The notes below the pieces were generated by a model. It had not been told where the DNA came from. It saw only the letters and a list, made by a program, of their open reading frames with translations, and did not search any database. The position numbers and the translations under genes are program-made. A DNA stretch of 64,000 bases from Sulfolobus sp. A20 (GTDB lineage Archaea > Thermoproteota > Thermoprotei_A > Sulfolobales > Sulfolobaceae): the NCBI RefSeq assembly GCF_001719125.1, contig NZ_CP017006.1:1116001-1180000 (forward strand), read 5' to 3'. Positions 36,744 to 46,811 of the stretch are shown here, piece by piece (position 1 is the stretch's first letter; each line of letters opens with the position of its first letter).

Positions 36744-38564
36744 ATGGAAGAGGAAGAGAAGCTAATTAGTGAAATTAGGGAGAAGGTTGTAAAAGCAGAA
36801 GAAGATGCTAAAAATTTATCAGCTAATAATAATATTGTAGGAAGAGTAACTAGGTATGAGACAGTAAAAGTTGGAGAAAGGAATTATATTGGAGTAGACA
36901 TAAATTTTGAAGATTACGTAAAAAGTTATATAAAGATGGATGAATATTTAGGGATAAGGACTATAATTCATCCGGTACTAATTATCGGTAGAGTTGTAAG
37001 TATTGCAAGGTCAGATATGTTAGCACAATTGAGAATAAAGGAGATAACTTCCTATCCACACGATCCAGCTACTATTATGACTGATACTTTTATTGAAATT
37101 GAGCCAATTGCCGAAAAGGATTTGGAGAGAAGTGTAATAAGACCTGCTGTATCCCCTGTAGACCCTCAATCACCAGTGATAAAGCCTAAAGCTGAAGTTT
37201 TAGAAGAGATTTTAAGAATACCGCGAGATGGCATAAATATTGGGAAAATATACTCTGGAGGAGAGGAGTTAGAGGGTACTAAGGTAATATTAGATGAGGA
37301 GATACTTAGACATCACGTCTTATTAATAGGAACTACTGGTTCTGGTAAAACCACCTTACTTAAGACAATTGTAGGGGATCCTAAGTCAAATGTTGTAGTA
37401 TTCGACAGACAAGGAGACTTTGTAAGATATAGTATGGATAAATTAGGAGAATTCACGGTCATAATGCCAGTCACTAAACAAATGGTCGAGAATGTGATAA
37501 CTTCAGAATTACCTTTAGTTTATGGCGAAGAATTCGCTAGGAGGTATGGATGCAGTTTCCCAACAGAGACTGATGTAAGAGATAACGAGGAGATATTAGT
37601 TGACTGCAAGGGCAAAATACTTCACTTGATACCTTTTACAATAAAGTTTGGAGATGTATTCTCTACCTTATATAAAATAGCACCTTATATGTCAGAAGCT
37701 TCCATAACGGCCTGGGACGCTATCACGAGGAAATTCTCTGAAAAGTTAAACACTGCTATGAATGTTCTGAAGGATGTGACTAATAAAGATGTGATTGAAA
37801 AGTTAAAAGAAGACGTATTTAATAGACTAGAGCCAGATAATTTACTTTACTTAGATTTAAAGCTTGAAAATATTTACAAATTAAGAACATTAAAGAAAGA
37901 TTATGTAGACATTGGTAATGAGTTAATTACAATAAAAGTAAATAAAATATTTGAAGAAGTTTTAGAAGAGTTAGATTTAGCAAGACAAACGAAAGATGCA
38001 ATACATAGAGTTCTTAGAGCCTTAAGGGAAAGCGGAATATTTAATGTTAAAGGCGCTTTCACCTTAAGTTCTACTCATTTGTCATCTAACAAAATTGTTG
38101 TTGATTTATCATGGGTATTAGATTTTTCTGAATCTCCACAAGCTCTGGCTACATTATCGTATAAGATACTTTCTGATCTTTACAACTGGAAGGATAAGCT
38201 GTACAAAGCTGGCAAATCCTCATCTCTCACGTTACTAATAATGGATGAGGCTCACGAGTACTTCCCTCAAACTAATAGGGTAGAGGCTTCTAAGGAGATA
38301 GTCGAGGGTTTGATAAATAGACTCATGAGGTTAGGTAGGGTGAGAAATTTAGGGGTGATATTAGCTACTCATACTCCGGAGGACTTAAACAATTTAATTA
38401 TACAACTAACAAACACTAAAATAGTCATGAGAAATGACGTATCGATTCTTAAGAAGTTAGGCTTTGAGGATTATGTTGATGTTCTCCAGGTAGCACCACC
38501 CGGGGTTGCAGTAGTTAGATCTACAAAATTCTCAGATGTTATAATTAGAACATTAATAAAATAA
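36744..38564 (+). CDS. herA: HerA-like hexameric ATPase
   Basis: The 606-residue protein has an N-terminal HAS-barrel-like domain (about 27-120), then Walker A GTTGSGKT (about 196-203) and Walker B LLIMDEAHEYFP (about 490-500), plus a C-terminal RNLGVILATHTPEDLN. HerA is a DNA translocase that with NurA resects DNA ends with Mre11-Rad50. At 606 residues it is longer than the main HerA of Sulfolobus (about 500), and neither Mre11 nor Rad50 is nearby, so it may be a paralogue or the DNA-import ATPase CedB. It converges with the NurA gene two bases away. Confidence 0.8.
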   Translation: MEEEEKLISEIREKVVKAEEDAKNLSANNNIVGRVTRYETVKVGERNYIGVDINFEDYVKSYIKMDEYLGIRTIIHPVLIIGRVVSIARSDMLAQLRIKEITSYPHDPATIMTDTFIEIEPIAEKDLERSVIRPAVSPVDPQSPVIKPKAEVLEEILRIPRDGINIGKIYSGGEELEGTKVILDEEILRHHVLLIGTTGSGKTTLLKTIVGDPKSNVVVFDRQGDFVRYSMDKLGEFTVIMPVTKQMVENVITSELPLVYGEEFARRYGCSFPTETDVRDNEEILVDCKGKILHLIPFTIKFGDVFSTLYKIAPYMSEASITAWDAITRKFSEKLNTAMNVLKDVTNKDVIEKLKEDVFNRLEPDNLLYLDLKLENIYKLRTLKKDYVDIGNELITIKVNKIFEEVLEELDLARQTKDAIHRVLRALRESGIFNVKGAFTLSSTHLSSNKIVVDLSWVLDFSESPQALATLSYKILSDLYNWKDKLYKAGKSSSLTLLIMDEAHEYFPQTNRVEASKEIVEGLINRLMRLGRVRNLGVILATHTPEDLNNLIIQLTNTKIVMRNDVSILKKLGFEDYVDVLQVAPPGVAVVRSTKFSDVIIRTLIK

Positions 38565-38566
38565 TG

Positions 38567-39700
38567 TTAGGTTATTGTAATATTTTTAAGTTCATTATAG
38601 TATTCCAGTTTATCATCATGAATTATGCTGAGATATCTGGAAGCTATCTCGTACGCCAATATGAAGAGGGAAGACGAAACTCTTTTTGACAAGTTATCAG
38701 CTAATTCTATATATGTAGGAATTAGCCTCTCAGAGATCCTAGATATTATGTAAGGAGTATAATTCTCTAGGGCATCAATTCTTATACTTTCTATCCTAAA
38801 GAATGATGTCATACCTACTAGGTTTTTAACTATTAGGTAATATACATATCTATCGGGCGCGTTAGATATTATCTGGGAACTAAAGGTTAATTTAATTGGA
38901 CCAACGAGACAATAAGGCTTATCCTTGCATAACTTTAGATCTATTAGCTTTAGAATATCTGGATCTTTCTGTCCTTTTACGTCTTTATTGAGTATCCTAG
39001 AAATTGCTTCTATCTTACCTAGCTTGTACGAGTTTTCCAGTCTCTTAACCACTCCTATTATGTTATCTTTTAACAGACTTATTCTATCTTCTACGAGTTT
39101 AGCGTAAGCCTTTTGATGACTATATCTAGAAGAGTTGCTTAAATTTATAGTACTTAGCTCTAAAGGGGTAGGGTATAGTGGTCCATCTAGAACTACTAAA
39201 TCATGGCTATTAATTGTCTCTTTTAGCATTAAGTTCTCTGATTCTACCCTTAATTCATCAGCCATGTCATCTATTTTATAATCTTCACCAAAATATTCAT
39301 TAACGAAGTTTTTAATCCTTATTCCAGCCTCATTTTGAAAGTTGACTAAAATGTCCTTATAAGTACTTATCCCTAAGAAGGGTGTTAATACGTTGTAAGG
39401 ACCTAACTTCTTACCTTTAACGTTACTATATGAAGCTGCACCGACCAAAACCATATTGATTGATGCGTCTCTCAAGTATCTACTCGAGGAGTCTATTGAC
39501 GCTATTCTATAGTCCTTATTCTGAGGACGTCTAAGAATTTTTATGGGATCTTTTTCATCAAGTAATTCTACACCAGTTTCAAAATCTACAGCCTCAACTA
39601 CGTTAGGGTAATTGTCAATAGGAGGTAAGTTTAATTTAGCTTTGCTCAATTTTAGCACTACACTCTGCAGTTTTTTCTTTAATTCGTATTGAGATAGCAT
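38567..39700 (-). CDS. nurA: NurA-domain nuclease
   Basis: 377 residues. The NurA domain shows the catalytic Asp in IASIDSSSRYL (about residue 70) and a second acidic strand VVLDGPLYP (about 170). In Sulfolobus NurA, related residues make a dimeric 5'-end nuclease that HerA drives. Being encoded tail-to-tail with the HerA-like gene rather than in one operon is unusual. Whether it pairs with that protein is an inference from adjacency. Confidence 0.8.
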   Translation of the reverse strand: MLSQYELKKKLQSVVLKLSKAKLNLPPIDNYPNVVEAVDFETGVELLDEKDPIKILRRPQNKDYRIASIDSSSRYLRDASINMVLVGAASYSNVKGKKLGPYNVLTPFLGISTYKDILVNFQNEAGIRIKNFVNEYFGEDYKIDDMADELRVESENLMLKETINSHDLVVLDGPLYPTPLELSTINLSNSSRYSHQKAYAKLVEDRISLLKDNIIGVVKRLENSYKLGKIEAISRILNKDVKGQKDPDILKLIDLKLCKDKPYCLVGPIKLTFSSQIISNAPDRYVYYLIVKNLVGMTSFFRIESIRIDALENYTPYIISRISERLIPTYIELADNLSKRVSSSLFILAYEIASRYLSIIHDDKLEYYNELKNITIT

Positions 39701-39736
39701 TATATATATTTTGAGTGCAGAATATAAAAAAATAAC

Positions 39737-41323
39737 TTATCTAGACAATAAAATGCTAGGTATGCTAGTAGGAGTAATATTGACTATTAGGAGAGTAGGT
39801 TTTTTATATGAAGACCTAATAGCTTCATCTACTCGTTCTTTTAAGTCACTTTTATTATCAGCTTTAAACACTTCTACACCGATGCCCTCGGCAACCTTAG
39901 CATAATCAATTGAAAAGACATTAGTTGCAAAAGTTTTACCAAATCTCATAGTTTGATTCATTCTTAGGAAGTGTTGCACACCATCCTTAACTAAGACAGT
40001 CAAAAAGTTGATGTTATTTTCAACTGCTGTAATCAGCTCATTAAAGCATGATTGGAAGCCTAAATCACCTATTATAGCAACTACTTGCCTATCTGGTGAA
40101 GCAATTTTGGCACCTATAGAGGCAGGAATAGCTGAGCCCATGGCGTTAAATATGAGAGAATTAAAGTATGAATTCGGCTTATATACTTTAATCATCATAG
40201 CCATGACTTGATTAGTTCCAGCATCAGTTATTATTATTCTATCTTCACTTAGTTCCGAATCCAAAACTTTAGCCAAATCATCGTGGGTAATGTTATCAGT
40301 TGAGCTTTCATGATATACCTTAATTTTTTCCTTATCAACACTCCACTTGGGAAATCTAACTCTTTCTAGGATCTCCTCTAAAAAGGCTTCAGCACTAGCT
40401 TTTATCTTAAGGATAGCTTTGTAAGAGTTGTCAAACTCGTTTACATCTACGTCAACATGAATTATTTTCTGGGGTAATTTCACGCTCCATCTATGGGTTT
40501 CTAAGTCATTAAATGAAGTCCCTAAAGCTATCAGACAGTCTCCGGGAATTTCTTTTACCTCAAAAATAGTCCCAGCGAACAAAGGATGATTTTCAGGGAT
40601 ACTTCCCTTGCCTCTTATAGTGGTGAATACTGGTATGCTAAACTCCTCTATATACTTTAAAAGACTAGATCTAGATGCTCCATATCCTAATAATAAGACT
40701 GGTCTGGAACACGAATTCAAGATGTCAATAGCTTCTTTAATTTCTTCTTTTGATGGTCTAACTAGTGTTCTATTTACCTTATTGAACTTAGTCCACTCTA
40801 TCTCACTATTTTCCTCTAGTACGTCTACTGGTACTTCCACGTAAACTGGTCCCATCTTATCTTCCAAGGCTATTCTAAACGCTTTTTCTACAACTCGAGG
40901 TACGTCGTTGGGTGAGTATATTCTGAACGTGGCTTTAGTTATTTGTTTAGCCATTTCGATTTGGGCGTCGAAGTAACCCATATCATGAAGTTGTCTCCTA
41001 TCTCTGAACTTAAATTCTTTATTTAGAGAAATTAACACTAGTGGAGAACCCTCAGAGTATGCCTCAGCTAGACCGGTTAGAGAGTTGGTGAAGCCTGGAC
41101 CGTTTACGGAAAGGAACACTCCAACATTCCCTTTAACTCTAGCATAATAGTCAGCCATAATGCTGCCTCCATACTCTAACCTAGGCATATAGAATTTGAG
41201 CTCCTTCTTTTCCACCTTCTTCCTTATACCTTCATATAGAGAGAGACCGTGAGTACCGGGTATTCCAAATATGTCTTCTACTTGGGTTGAGATTGCTTCT
41301 ACGAGAAGTTCCCCAGTATTCAT
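39737..41323 (-). CDS. ThDP-dependent enzyme, acetolactate synthase/benzoylformate decarboxylase-like
   Basis: The 528-residue protein begins with an EDIFGIPGTHGL motif and the catalytic Glu50 (PRLEYGG). The cofactor motif GDLGFQSCFNELITAVENNINF lies toward the C-terminus (GDG-type reads GDL). Three domains typical of ThDP decarboxylases and acetolactate synthases are recognisable. No small regulatory acetolactate synthase subunit is adjacent, so it is probably a catabolic ThDP enzyme rather than the branched-chain pathway one. Confidence 0.82.
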   Translation of the reverse strand: MNTGELLVEAISTQVEDIFGIPGTHGLSLYEGIRKKVEKKELKFYMPRLEYGGSIMADYYARVKGNVGVFLSVNGPGFTNSLTGLAEAYSEGSPLVLISLNKEFKFRDRRQLHDMGYFDAQIEMAKQITKATFRIYSPNDVPRVVEKAFRIALEDKMGPVYVEVPVDVLEENSEIEWTKFNKVNRTLVRPSKEEIKEAIDILNSCSRPVLLLGYGASRSSLLKYIEEFSIPVFTTIRGKGSIPENHPLFAGTIFEVKEIPGDCLIALGTSFNDLETHRWSVKLPQKIIHVDVDVNEFDNSYKAILKIKASAEAFLEEILERVRFPKWSVDKEKIKVYHESSTDNITHDDLAKVLDSELSEDRIIITDAGTNQVMAMMIKVYKPNSYFNSLIFNAMGSAIPASIGAKIASPDRQVVAIIGDLGFQSCFNELITAVENNINFLTVLVKDGVQHFLRMNQTMRFGKTFATNVFSIDYAKVAEGIGVEVFKADNKSDLKERVDEAIRSSYKKPTLLIVNITPTSIPSILLSR

Positions 41324-41371
41324 AAATCTATATATGAAAGGACCATAATAACCATTACGTCAAAGAACACT

Positions 41372-42226
41372 ATGATGAAAAATGTATCATGGACCAAGGT
41401 CATTATCTTTCAACTGAAGGAAAGTATTTTCAACTTCATATTACAATTAATAGTAGTTATGTCGTTACCAATTTACGTCCTCATAATCATTGGAATCACA
41501 GTAGGTGCTCTAACTGGAATAACTGGTGCCAGTGGAGTATTAATAGTAGTTCCAACATTAACCTTATTAGGATTAACCTTTAAACAAGCAATAGGCTCTA
41601 GTCTGACCATTGACGTGATAACTACTACTTCTGTAGTGTTCACGTACTTCAAGTATAAAAACGTTGATTTAAGAATAGCTTTGTTACTCGGATTAGGTGC
41701 AGTTATAGGTGCTCAATTTGGTTCAGCTATAGCATTTGCTACACCCGATAGGTATTTAGAAATCGCTTTCACAATCTTCACTTCATACATGTCTTACGTC
41801 TCATTCAAGAGGTCAAAAGGAGATGATAAAAACACTAATAAAGTGAGTAATAAGGCGATTAGAATAAAAAATTATGTTTTAGCGTTTTTACTTAGCATTT
41901 TAACTGGAATAGTTACTGGAACTATAGGTGCTAGTGGTGGTATTATATTTATTGCAATTATGATGCTCTTGTTTTCAATAGATGTAAAGAGAATGATAGG
42001 AACGGCTACCTTGTCAATGTTTTTATCAGCAATAAGTGGTATGTTTGCTTATATTTCTGCAAATCAAGTTGATTTAATGGCATCTGTAGTTATAGGATTA
42101 TCTTCACTAACTTCAGGGTATTTCTTTGCGAGATTAGCAAACAAACTAAGTCCTTTATTGATATATATACTTTTAGGTAGTGTTTTTCTTATCGTTTCTA
42201 TAACCGAAATTCTAAGAATAATTTAA
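41372..42226 (+). CDS. TauE/SafE-family anion exporter
   Basis: 284 residues with about eight membrane helices and two related halves marked by TGITGASGVLIVVPTL and TGTIGASGGIIFIAIM. The family exports sulfite, sulfonates or other anions through the cytoplasmic membrane. Sulfite export would be natural in a sulfur-oxidising thermoacidophile but is not shown. The start could instead be ATG 41459 (MSLPIYVLI), which removes 29 residues. Confidence 0.8.
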   Translation: MMKNVSWTKVIIFQLKESIFNFILQLIVVMSLPIYVLIIIGITVGALTGITGASGVLIVVPTLTLLGLTFKQAIGSSLTIDVITTTSVVFTYFKYKNVDLRIALLLGLGAVIGAQFGSAIAFATPDRYLEIAFTIFTSYMSYVSFKRSKGDDKNTNKVSNKAIRIKNYVLAFLLSILTGIVTGTIGASGGIIFIAIMMLLFSIDVKRMIGTATLSMFLSAISGMFAYISANQVDLMASVVIGLSSLTSGYFFARLANKLSPLLIYILLGSVFLIVSITEILRII

Positions 42227-42575
42227 CTCATTTAAAACACAAGTAAGAATTAGATCACTTCTGGTTCTTTGCGGATCTTCAGTATGGAAGTCGAACTCCC
42301 TTGGATAAAGCGTTAATTTAATATCGGCTAACTATTGTGACTATTATTCGCATATCTGACCTTCTTCTCCGCCTAAAGGCTTTCCTCTTTTTGTCACAAT
42401 CTATTACTAATGTCATTATATACAAATTAAAATATTTCACCATATTTTGTATTTTAGCTAGCTAACTGCTATTACGCCATGTCTCTTCTACACATTAGTG
42501 TTTAAATTTATTTTATATTTGTTAAACGAATAAATAGGGAGTAAAGTTATAGCTAAGGTTGAGTTAGTTTATACT
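42227..42575. other. Intergenic region with one solo element and treT promoter
   Basis: Includes the solo palindrome at 42356-42394. No other gene seen. The treT promoter should lie close to 42545-42570. Confidence 0.45.
42356..42394 (-). repeat. Solo IS605-type palindrome (39 bp)
   Basis: Right end (reverse complement of ctgaccttcttctccgcc) and left end (reverse complement of ggctttcctctttttgt), with no insert other than TAAA between. It is the shortest member of the family in the window. Confidence 0.55.
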
Positions 42576-43892
42576 ATGTCTAGTATAGCGATTAATACTC
42601 AAACTCCACCAATTAGATTCACTATTACCTACAGAGACATCTTAGAAAAATACGGTTATTTGGATTTACCCATAGATCTTAGCATGTTAAGTAATGAAGA
42701 TTATCACGTATCTGTTGGTGGAGTAGCAAAAATGATGTTAGCCTTAATCAATACAAGGAATTTCAGTAGGGTTAGATGGGTGTCTCTAGGTCCGGGTTAC
42801 CCTCCATCAGTTAGAATGCAGGATATTGATGTTCACTTTGTAGACCTAGAACCTAAGTCATTAGCAAATTACACAAAGTTTAAGGAGGCAATATATAATG
42901 AAAGTCACGGTCTAGGCAGATATGAGATTGTAGGAGAAGAGTATATTGCTTACGCTAACTACAATTGGCTTTCAGCGCAAAAATTGCTAGAGTTCTATAA
43001 GGATACTGACATATATTTCATAAATGATTTTCAGCAACTATTAGTTGGAGGAATTATAGGTCCCTCAGCTCCGGCAGTACTATGGTATCACATACCGTTT
43101 GTCCCAGAGAATTTGAGTAAGAGAATGAGAGAGTTTTTAATAAAATCCTTTGAGGGTTTCGACTTAGTAATAGTAAGTACTAAAAGGGATTTAGAAGGAT
43201 TGGTTAGGGCTGGAGTTAAGGTTAAGGTAAAACAAATTTATCCATTTATTGACCCTTCAGCCTATCTGAAGGTTAGCGAAAACAAGGTTAAGGAAGTACA
43301 AGATAAGTATGGTATTAAGGATGACGATAAGGTAGTTTTAGTGGTAGCTAGAATGGACCCTATGAAGAGTCAAGATATAGCTATAGAAGCAATAAAGGAT
43401 GTCAATGCTAAGTTAGTCTTAGCCGGTGATGGAAGCTTCACTAGTAAGACACTAGGACATGATAAGGGTAGCATCTGGGTTAATAAGTTAAGGAACTTAG
43501 CAAAAGATCTGAGAGTTGAGGATAAGGTAATATTTACGGGCTATGTTCCGGATGAAGACCTTTTTGCTTTGTATCAGAGAGCTGACGTGGTTTTATTACC
43601 ATCAAGAATAGAGGGTTTTGGATTGGCAGTATGTGAAGGATGGATTTACGGAAAGCCTGCGGTTGTAAGTAATGGTGCTGGAGTTAGTGAGCTAATTATT
43701 GAGGGAGGCAACGGTTACGTTTTCAAGTCTGGAAATATTAGCGAGTTAGCCGAAAAGTTAAAATTAGCATTAAAAGATGAGAAAGTTGGAAGCTTGGGCG
43801 CGGAAACAGTTAAGAAGTGTTCAGTAGTCAATGCAGTAAATGATTTGAAAGAAGCATTTGAAATAGCTTCAGAAGAATATAAAAAGGCTTAA
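42576..43892 (+). CDS. treT: Trehalose glycosyltransferring synthase TreT
   Basis: The 438-residue GT4 glycosyltransferase joins NDP-glucose and glucose to give trehalose. Evidence: an N-terminal [12 protein letters not shown] donor-fold motif, [14 protein letters not shown], the Glu in [30 protein letters not shown], and overall length of TreT. Trehalose is the main Sulfolobus stress solute, and the window has a GH15 hydrolase that might remove it. It shares its stop region with porB (TTAA). Confidence 0.85.
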   Translation: MSSIAINTQTPPIRFTITYRDILEKYGYLDLPIDLSMLSNEDYHVSVGGVAKMMLALINTRNFSRVRWVSLGPGYPPSVRMQDIDVHFVDLEPKSLANYTKFKEAIYNESHGLGRYEIVGEEYIAYANYNWLSAQKLLEFYKDTDIYFINDFQQLLVGGIIGPSAPAVLWYHIPFVPENLSKRMREFLIKSFEGFDLVIVSTKRDLEGLVRAGVKVKVKQIYPFIDPSAYLKVSENKVKEVQDKYGIKDDDKVVLVVARMDPMKSQDIAIEAIKDVNAKLVLAGDGSFTSKTLGHDKGSIWVNKLRNLAKDLRVEDKVIFTGYVPDEDLFALYQRADVVLLPSRIEGFGLAVCEGWIYGKPAVVSNGAGVSELIIEGGNGYVFKSGNISELAEKLKLALKDEKVGSLGAETVKKCSVVNAVNDLKEAFEIASEEYKKA

Positions 43893-44779
43893 AGCATCGA
43901 CTTTAACTTTTCCCACATCTGATCGATATAAGATTCAAGTAATTGCACGTCTTTTTCATTCATCCTCTTAAATCTTCCTTGAATACTTAGAAAGTCTCTT
44001 ATTGGTCTCCTAGTCCTCTTATCTAAACAATGCAGACTTTCTTGGCTTATTTCTAACTTTCCATTTTGATATTCAAATAATGGCCAATAGCACGTTTGCA
44101 CAGCTAACTTAGCCACTTCAACGGTTTTTGATGGGTCAAACAACCAACCGTAGGGATCTGGCGTTAATACGTGTATGTATTTAAATCCTTCTATTTGTTT
44201 AGCTTTTTTCAATTTTTCTACATAATCATGAGGATAACCCACTGATGCTGTAGCAACATAAGGTACATTGTGAGCTATCATTAAGAACGGCAAATTCTTC
44301 TTATTTTCCTTCTTTCCTTCTGGTGTAGTGGTCGTTATTGCCCCGTAAGGTGTTGAGCCACTTCTCTGTCCACCACTATTCATATAAGCCTCGTTATCTA
44401 CACATAAATATAGTATATTCTCATTTCTCTCAGCAGCACCGCTTAAGGATGCAAAGCCTATATCAGCGGTTCCTCCATCACCAGCCCATACTACTACTGT
44501 AACGTTCTTACCTTTTTGCCTATAAGCTCTAGCTAAGCCTGAAGCAGTAGCTGGTCCTGCAGCAAAAGCTACATTAACTGTGGGGAAATTATATGCATTA
44601 TATGGTGCGTTACCTTGGATTACTGATGAGCATCCAGCGACTACAACTAGTACAGTATCTTTACCTAGTCCCATGCCCAACATTCTCATTGCCATGTTCT
44701 CTGGACATCCCGGACAAGCGGATGTTCCAGATAATATACCATTATGCTTATTCAATATCTCTCGGAGTCCTAAGCTCAA
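43889..44779 (-). CDS. porB: 2-oxoacid (pyruvate):ferredoxin oxidoreductase beta subunit
   Basis: 296 residues with the ThDP-binding [26 protein letters not shown] and cluster ligand Cys22 and Cys25 (CPGC). It forms the catalytic ThDP half of the complex encoded with porA, porD and porG. The reaction is 2-oxoacid + CoA + oxidised ferredoxin to acyl-CoA + CO2. A TTG start overlaps the end of porA by 32 bases. An internal TTG is possible. Confidence 0.9.
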   Translation of the reverse strand: MSLGLREILNKHNGILSGTSACPGCPENMAMRMLGMGLGKDTVLVVVAGCSSVIQGNAPYNAYNFPTVNVAFAAGPATASGLARAYRQKGKNVTVVVWAGDGGTADIGFASLSGAAERNENILYLCVDNEAYMNSGGQRSGSTPYGAITTTTPEGKKENKKNLPFLMIAHNVPYVATASVGYPHDYVEKLKKAKQIEGFKYIHVLTPDPYGWLFDPSKTVEVAKLAVQTCYWPLFEYQNGKLEISQESLHCLDKRTRRPIRDFLSIQGRFKRMNEKDVQLLESYIDQMWEKLKSML

Positions 44780-45947
44780 TCTTTCCTACCTCCTTCGGAT
44801 AATACCAGAGGACGTCTTCCCTTATACCTTGAAGGAACTTCTCAAATAGATATAATAAGTCACTCTTGCTTACGCTCACTCCTCCTAACCCACTTACAAC
44901 GCCTTTGATGGAAGGAACTATATCTGAGATAGTGGATTTAATTTCCACATATAATGGACCTCCTCTACCCATACTTATACTTCTGTCTAGTACTAATACT
45001 GCTTTCTTATCCTTTAGAGCATCACGAATCTCCTTCTCACTCCATGGTCTCAGATACCTTATTCTTAACATACCAATCTTCACTCCTCTCTCTCTTAATT
45101 TATCTATAGCTTCCATTGTATCACCTGCCCATGCCCCCATAACTACTACAGCGTAATCTGCATCATCTAGCTTATAAGTGACGTTAAGTGTCGAATAGTC
45201 CCCTAACACATTCAACTTCTTATTATACTCCATTCCCAATTCTCTTATTACATCTTCAGAGTTCTTAATACTTAGATCAATAGACTGTCTTAGCTTCATG
45301 TATTCTTCTGGAGGAAATATGTTGCCCATGCCAACTGGATCCTCTGGATCTATTACGTAAGGCTGTCTTCTAGGAGGCAAATATTCGTCTACGTCTTCTT
45401 GATCTGGAATTATTACATTGGTTTTAGTGTGAGATAGAATGAAACCGTCCATTCCTACCATCATGGGTAGGAATACTCTTTCATCCTCAGATATTCTAAA
45501 GGCTTGTAATGTCAAATCCAGTGCTTCTTGAGGATTACTAGCAAATGCCATCAACCATCCGCTATCTCTTTCACTCGTAAAATCTGTATGTTCGTTCCAT
45601 ATGTTCCACGGAGCCCCAACCGCTCTGGTTCCAACTACCATCACAACTGGTGTCCTGCTACCAGCAACCCACCAAATCATCTCATGCATATAGAGTAGTC
45701 CTTGGGACGCTGTGGCTGTAAAAGACCTTATTCCGGCTAGAGCGGCACCAAAAGTAGCAGCCATTGCAGAATGCTCGCTTTCAACTCTCACTATTTCGGT
45801 ATTAATTTCCCCACTAGCCTTCATCTCAGCTAACTTTTCTATTATCGTGGTCTGTGGAGTTATCGGATATATTCCAGTAACTCCCACTCTCGCTAACTTA
45901 ACTGCTAATGCAACAGCTTCATTTCCTGAGATGATCTTCCTTATCAT
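44748..45947 (-). CDS. porA: 2-oxoacid (pyruvate):ferredoxin oxidoreductase alpha subunit
   Basis: 399 residues starting MIRKIISGNEAVA, with YPITPQTTI near the start and typical EHSAMAATFGAALAG. It forms the other half of the ThDP site. I choose ATG 45947 because it overlaps the stop of the upstream porD gene as ATGA. The frame continues upstream only by running into porD. The unit makes a four-subunit bacterial/archaeal type rather than the fused two-subunit enzyme more common in Sulfolobus for 2-oxoacids. Confidence 0.9.
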   Translation of the reverse strand: MIRKIISGNEAVALAVKLARVGVTGIYPITPQTTIIEKLAEMKASGEINTEIVRVESEHSAMAATFGAALAGIRSFTATASQGLLYMHEMIWWVAGSRTPVVMVVGTRAVGAPWNIWNEHTDFTSERDSGWLMAFASNPQEALDLTLQAFRISEDERVFLPMMVGMDGFILSHTKTNVIIPDQEDVDEYLPPRRQPYVIDPEDPVGMGNIFPPEEYMKLRQSIDLSIKNSEDVIRELGMEYNKKLNVLGDYSTLNVTYKLDDADYAVVVMGAWAGDTMEAIDKLRERGVKIGMLRIRYLRPWSEKEIRDALKDKKAVLVLDRSISMGRGGPLYVEIKSTISDIVPSIKGVVSGLGGVSVSKSDLLYLFEKFLQGIREDVLWYYPKEVGKIELRTPRDIE

Positions 45948-46207
45948 GTTTCGCTCACCATCTCTATTGCTTTGACTGGACATACATTAGCACAAACTCC
46001 ACAACCCTTACAGTATTCATAATCTACTCTAACCTTGCCATCACTTGGAATTATGGTAGATTCTGGGCAAAACATAAAACAGGCCTTACAGCCTATACAC
46101 TTGTTATAATTCACAACAGGCTTAAACACTCTCCACGATCCAGTCTTTCCTCCAGCTCCCTTGCCTGGTCTAGTTACCGGGAAATATTGATACTCAAGCA
46201 AGGACAT
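45944..46207 (-). CDS. porD: 2-oxoacid:ferredoxin oxidoreductase delta subunit (2x[4Fe-4S])
   Basis: 87 residues with two complete ferredoxin motifs, CIGCKACFMFC and CKGCGVCANVC. It passes electrons from the ThDP site to ferredoxin. It overlaps porG upstream and porA downstream. Confidence 0.92.
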   Translation of the reverse strand: MSLLEYQYFPVTRPGKGAGGKTGSWRVFKPVVNYNKCIGCKACFMFCPESTIIPSDGKVRVDYEYCKGCGVCANVCPVKAIEMVSET

Positions 46208-46748
46208 AACTCTCCCTCAATTGCTCATAAGCTATTCTGACAGCCTTTATGTTGAGCTCAGCTACTTTTCCATCAAACTCCTCTCGAATAGCTTTTTCTA
46301 AGGACTCTAGTTTAGGCATTCCTAGTATCTTTACTAATGGACCTAACATTATCACATTTACCATTGGCCAGCCAGATTTCACTAAGCCTAAATCAATAGC
46401 TATTCTTGTCGCGTTAACTGTATAAGTTTTCCAAGATAAATTAACATCTTTCGGGGAATTAACTAGTAATTTTGAATCCTTCTTTAAACCCCTAAAAATA
46501 GTTTTGGATAACTTTAATAGCGAATTATCTATGACAACAAGATAATCAGGTTCTTCAACTGGAGATGTAACTCTAATTGGAGAATCAGAAATTCTACAAT
46601 AAGCCTCTATCTCAGCCCCCCTTCTCTCTGCTCCGTAAATTGGGAAAGAGGATGAATATAAGTTATCATAACCAGCTGCTTCTGCAAGTAAGTTGGAGGC
46701 AGTGACAACACCTTGACCACCTCTACCGTGAAATCTTATTTCGAGCAA
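46194..46748 (-). CDS. porG: 2-oxoacid:ferredoxin oxidoreductase gamma subunit
   Basis: 184 residues starting MLEIRFHGRGGQGVVTASNLLAEA, the gamma-subunit signature, with YGAERRGAEIEAYCRIS. First gene of the por operon porG-porD-porA-porB, expressed from a promoter between 46749 and 46811. Confidence 0.92.
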   Translation of the reverse strand: MLEIRFHGRGGQGVVTASNLLAEAAGYDNLYSSSFPIYGAERRGAEIEAYCRISDSPIRVTSPVEEPDYLVVIDNSLLKLSKTIFRGLKKDSKLLVNSPKDVNLSWKTYTVNATRIAIDLGLVKSGWPMVNVIMLGPLVKILGMPKLESLEKAIREEFDGKVAELNIKAVRIAYEQLRESYVLA

Positions 46749-46811
46749 TAAAAGACCACCTATATAGATTGTATATTCTTCACCATTAAAAAATCTGTCT
46801 ATAAAAAATGT

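Noticed and set aside
42240-42300. tRNA-like sequence before the treT promoter (gaagtcgaactcccttgg)
   Set aside because: No acceptor or anticodon stem pairing is seen around it.
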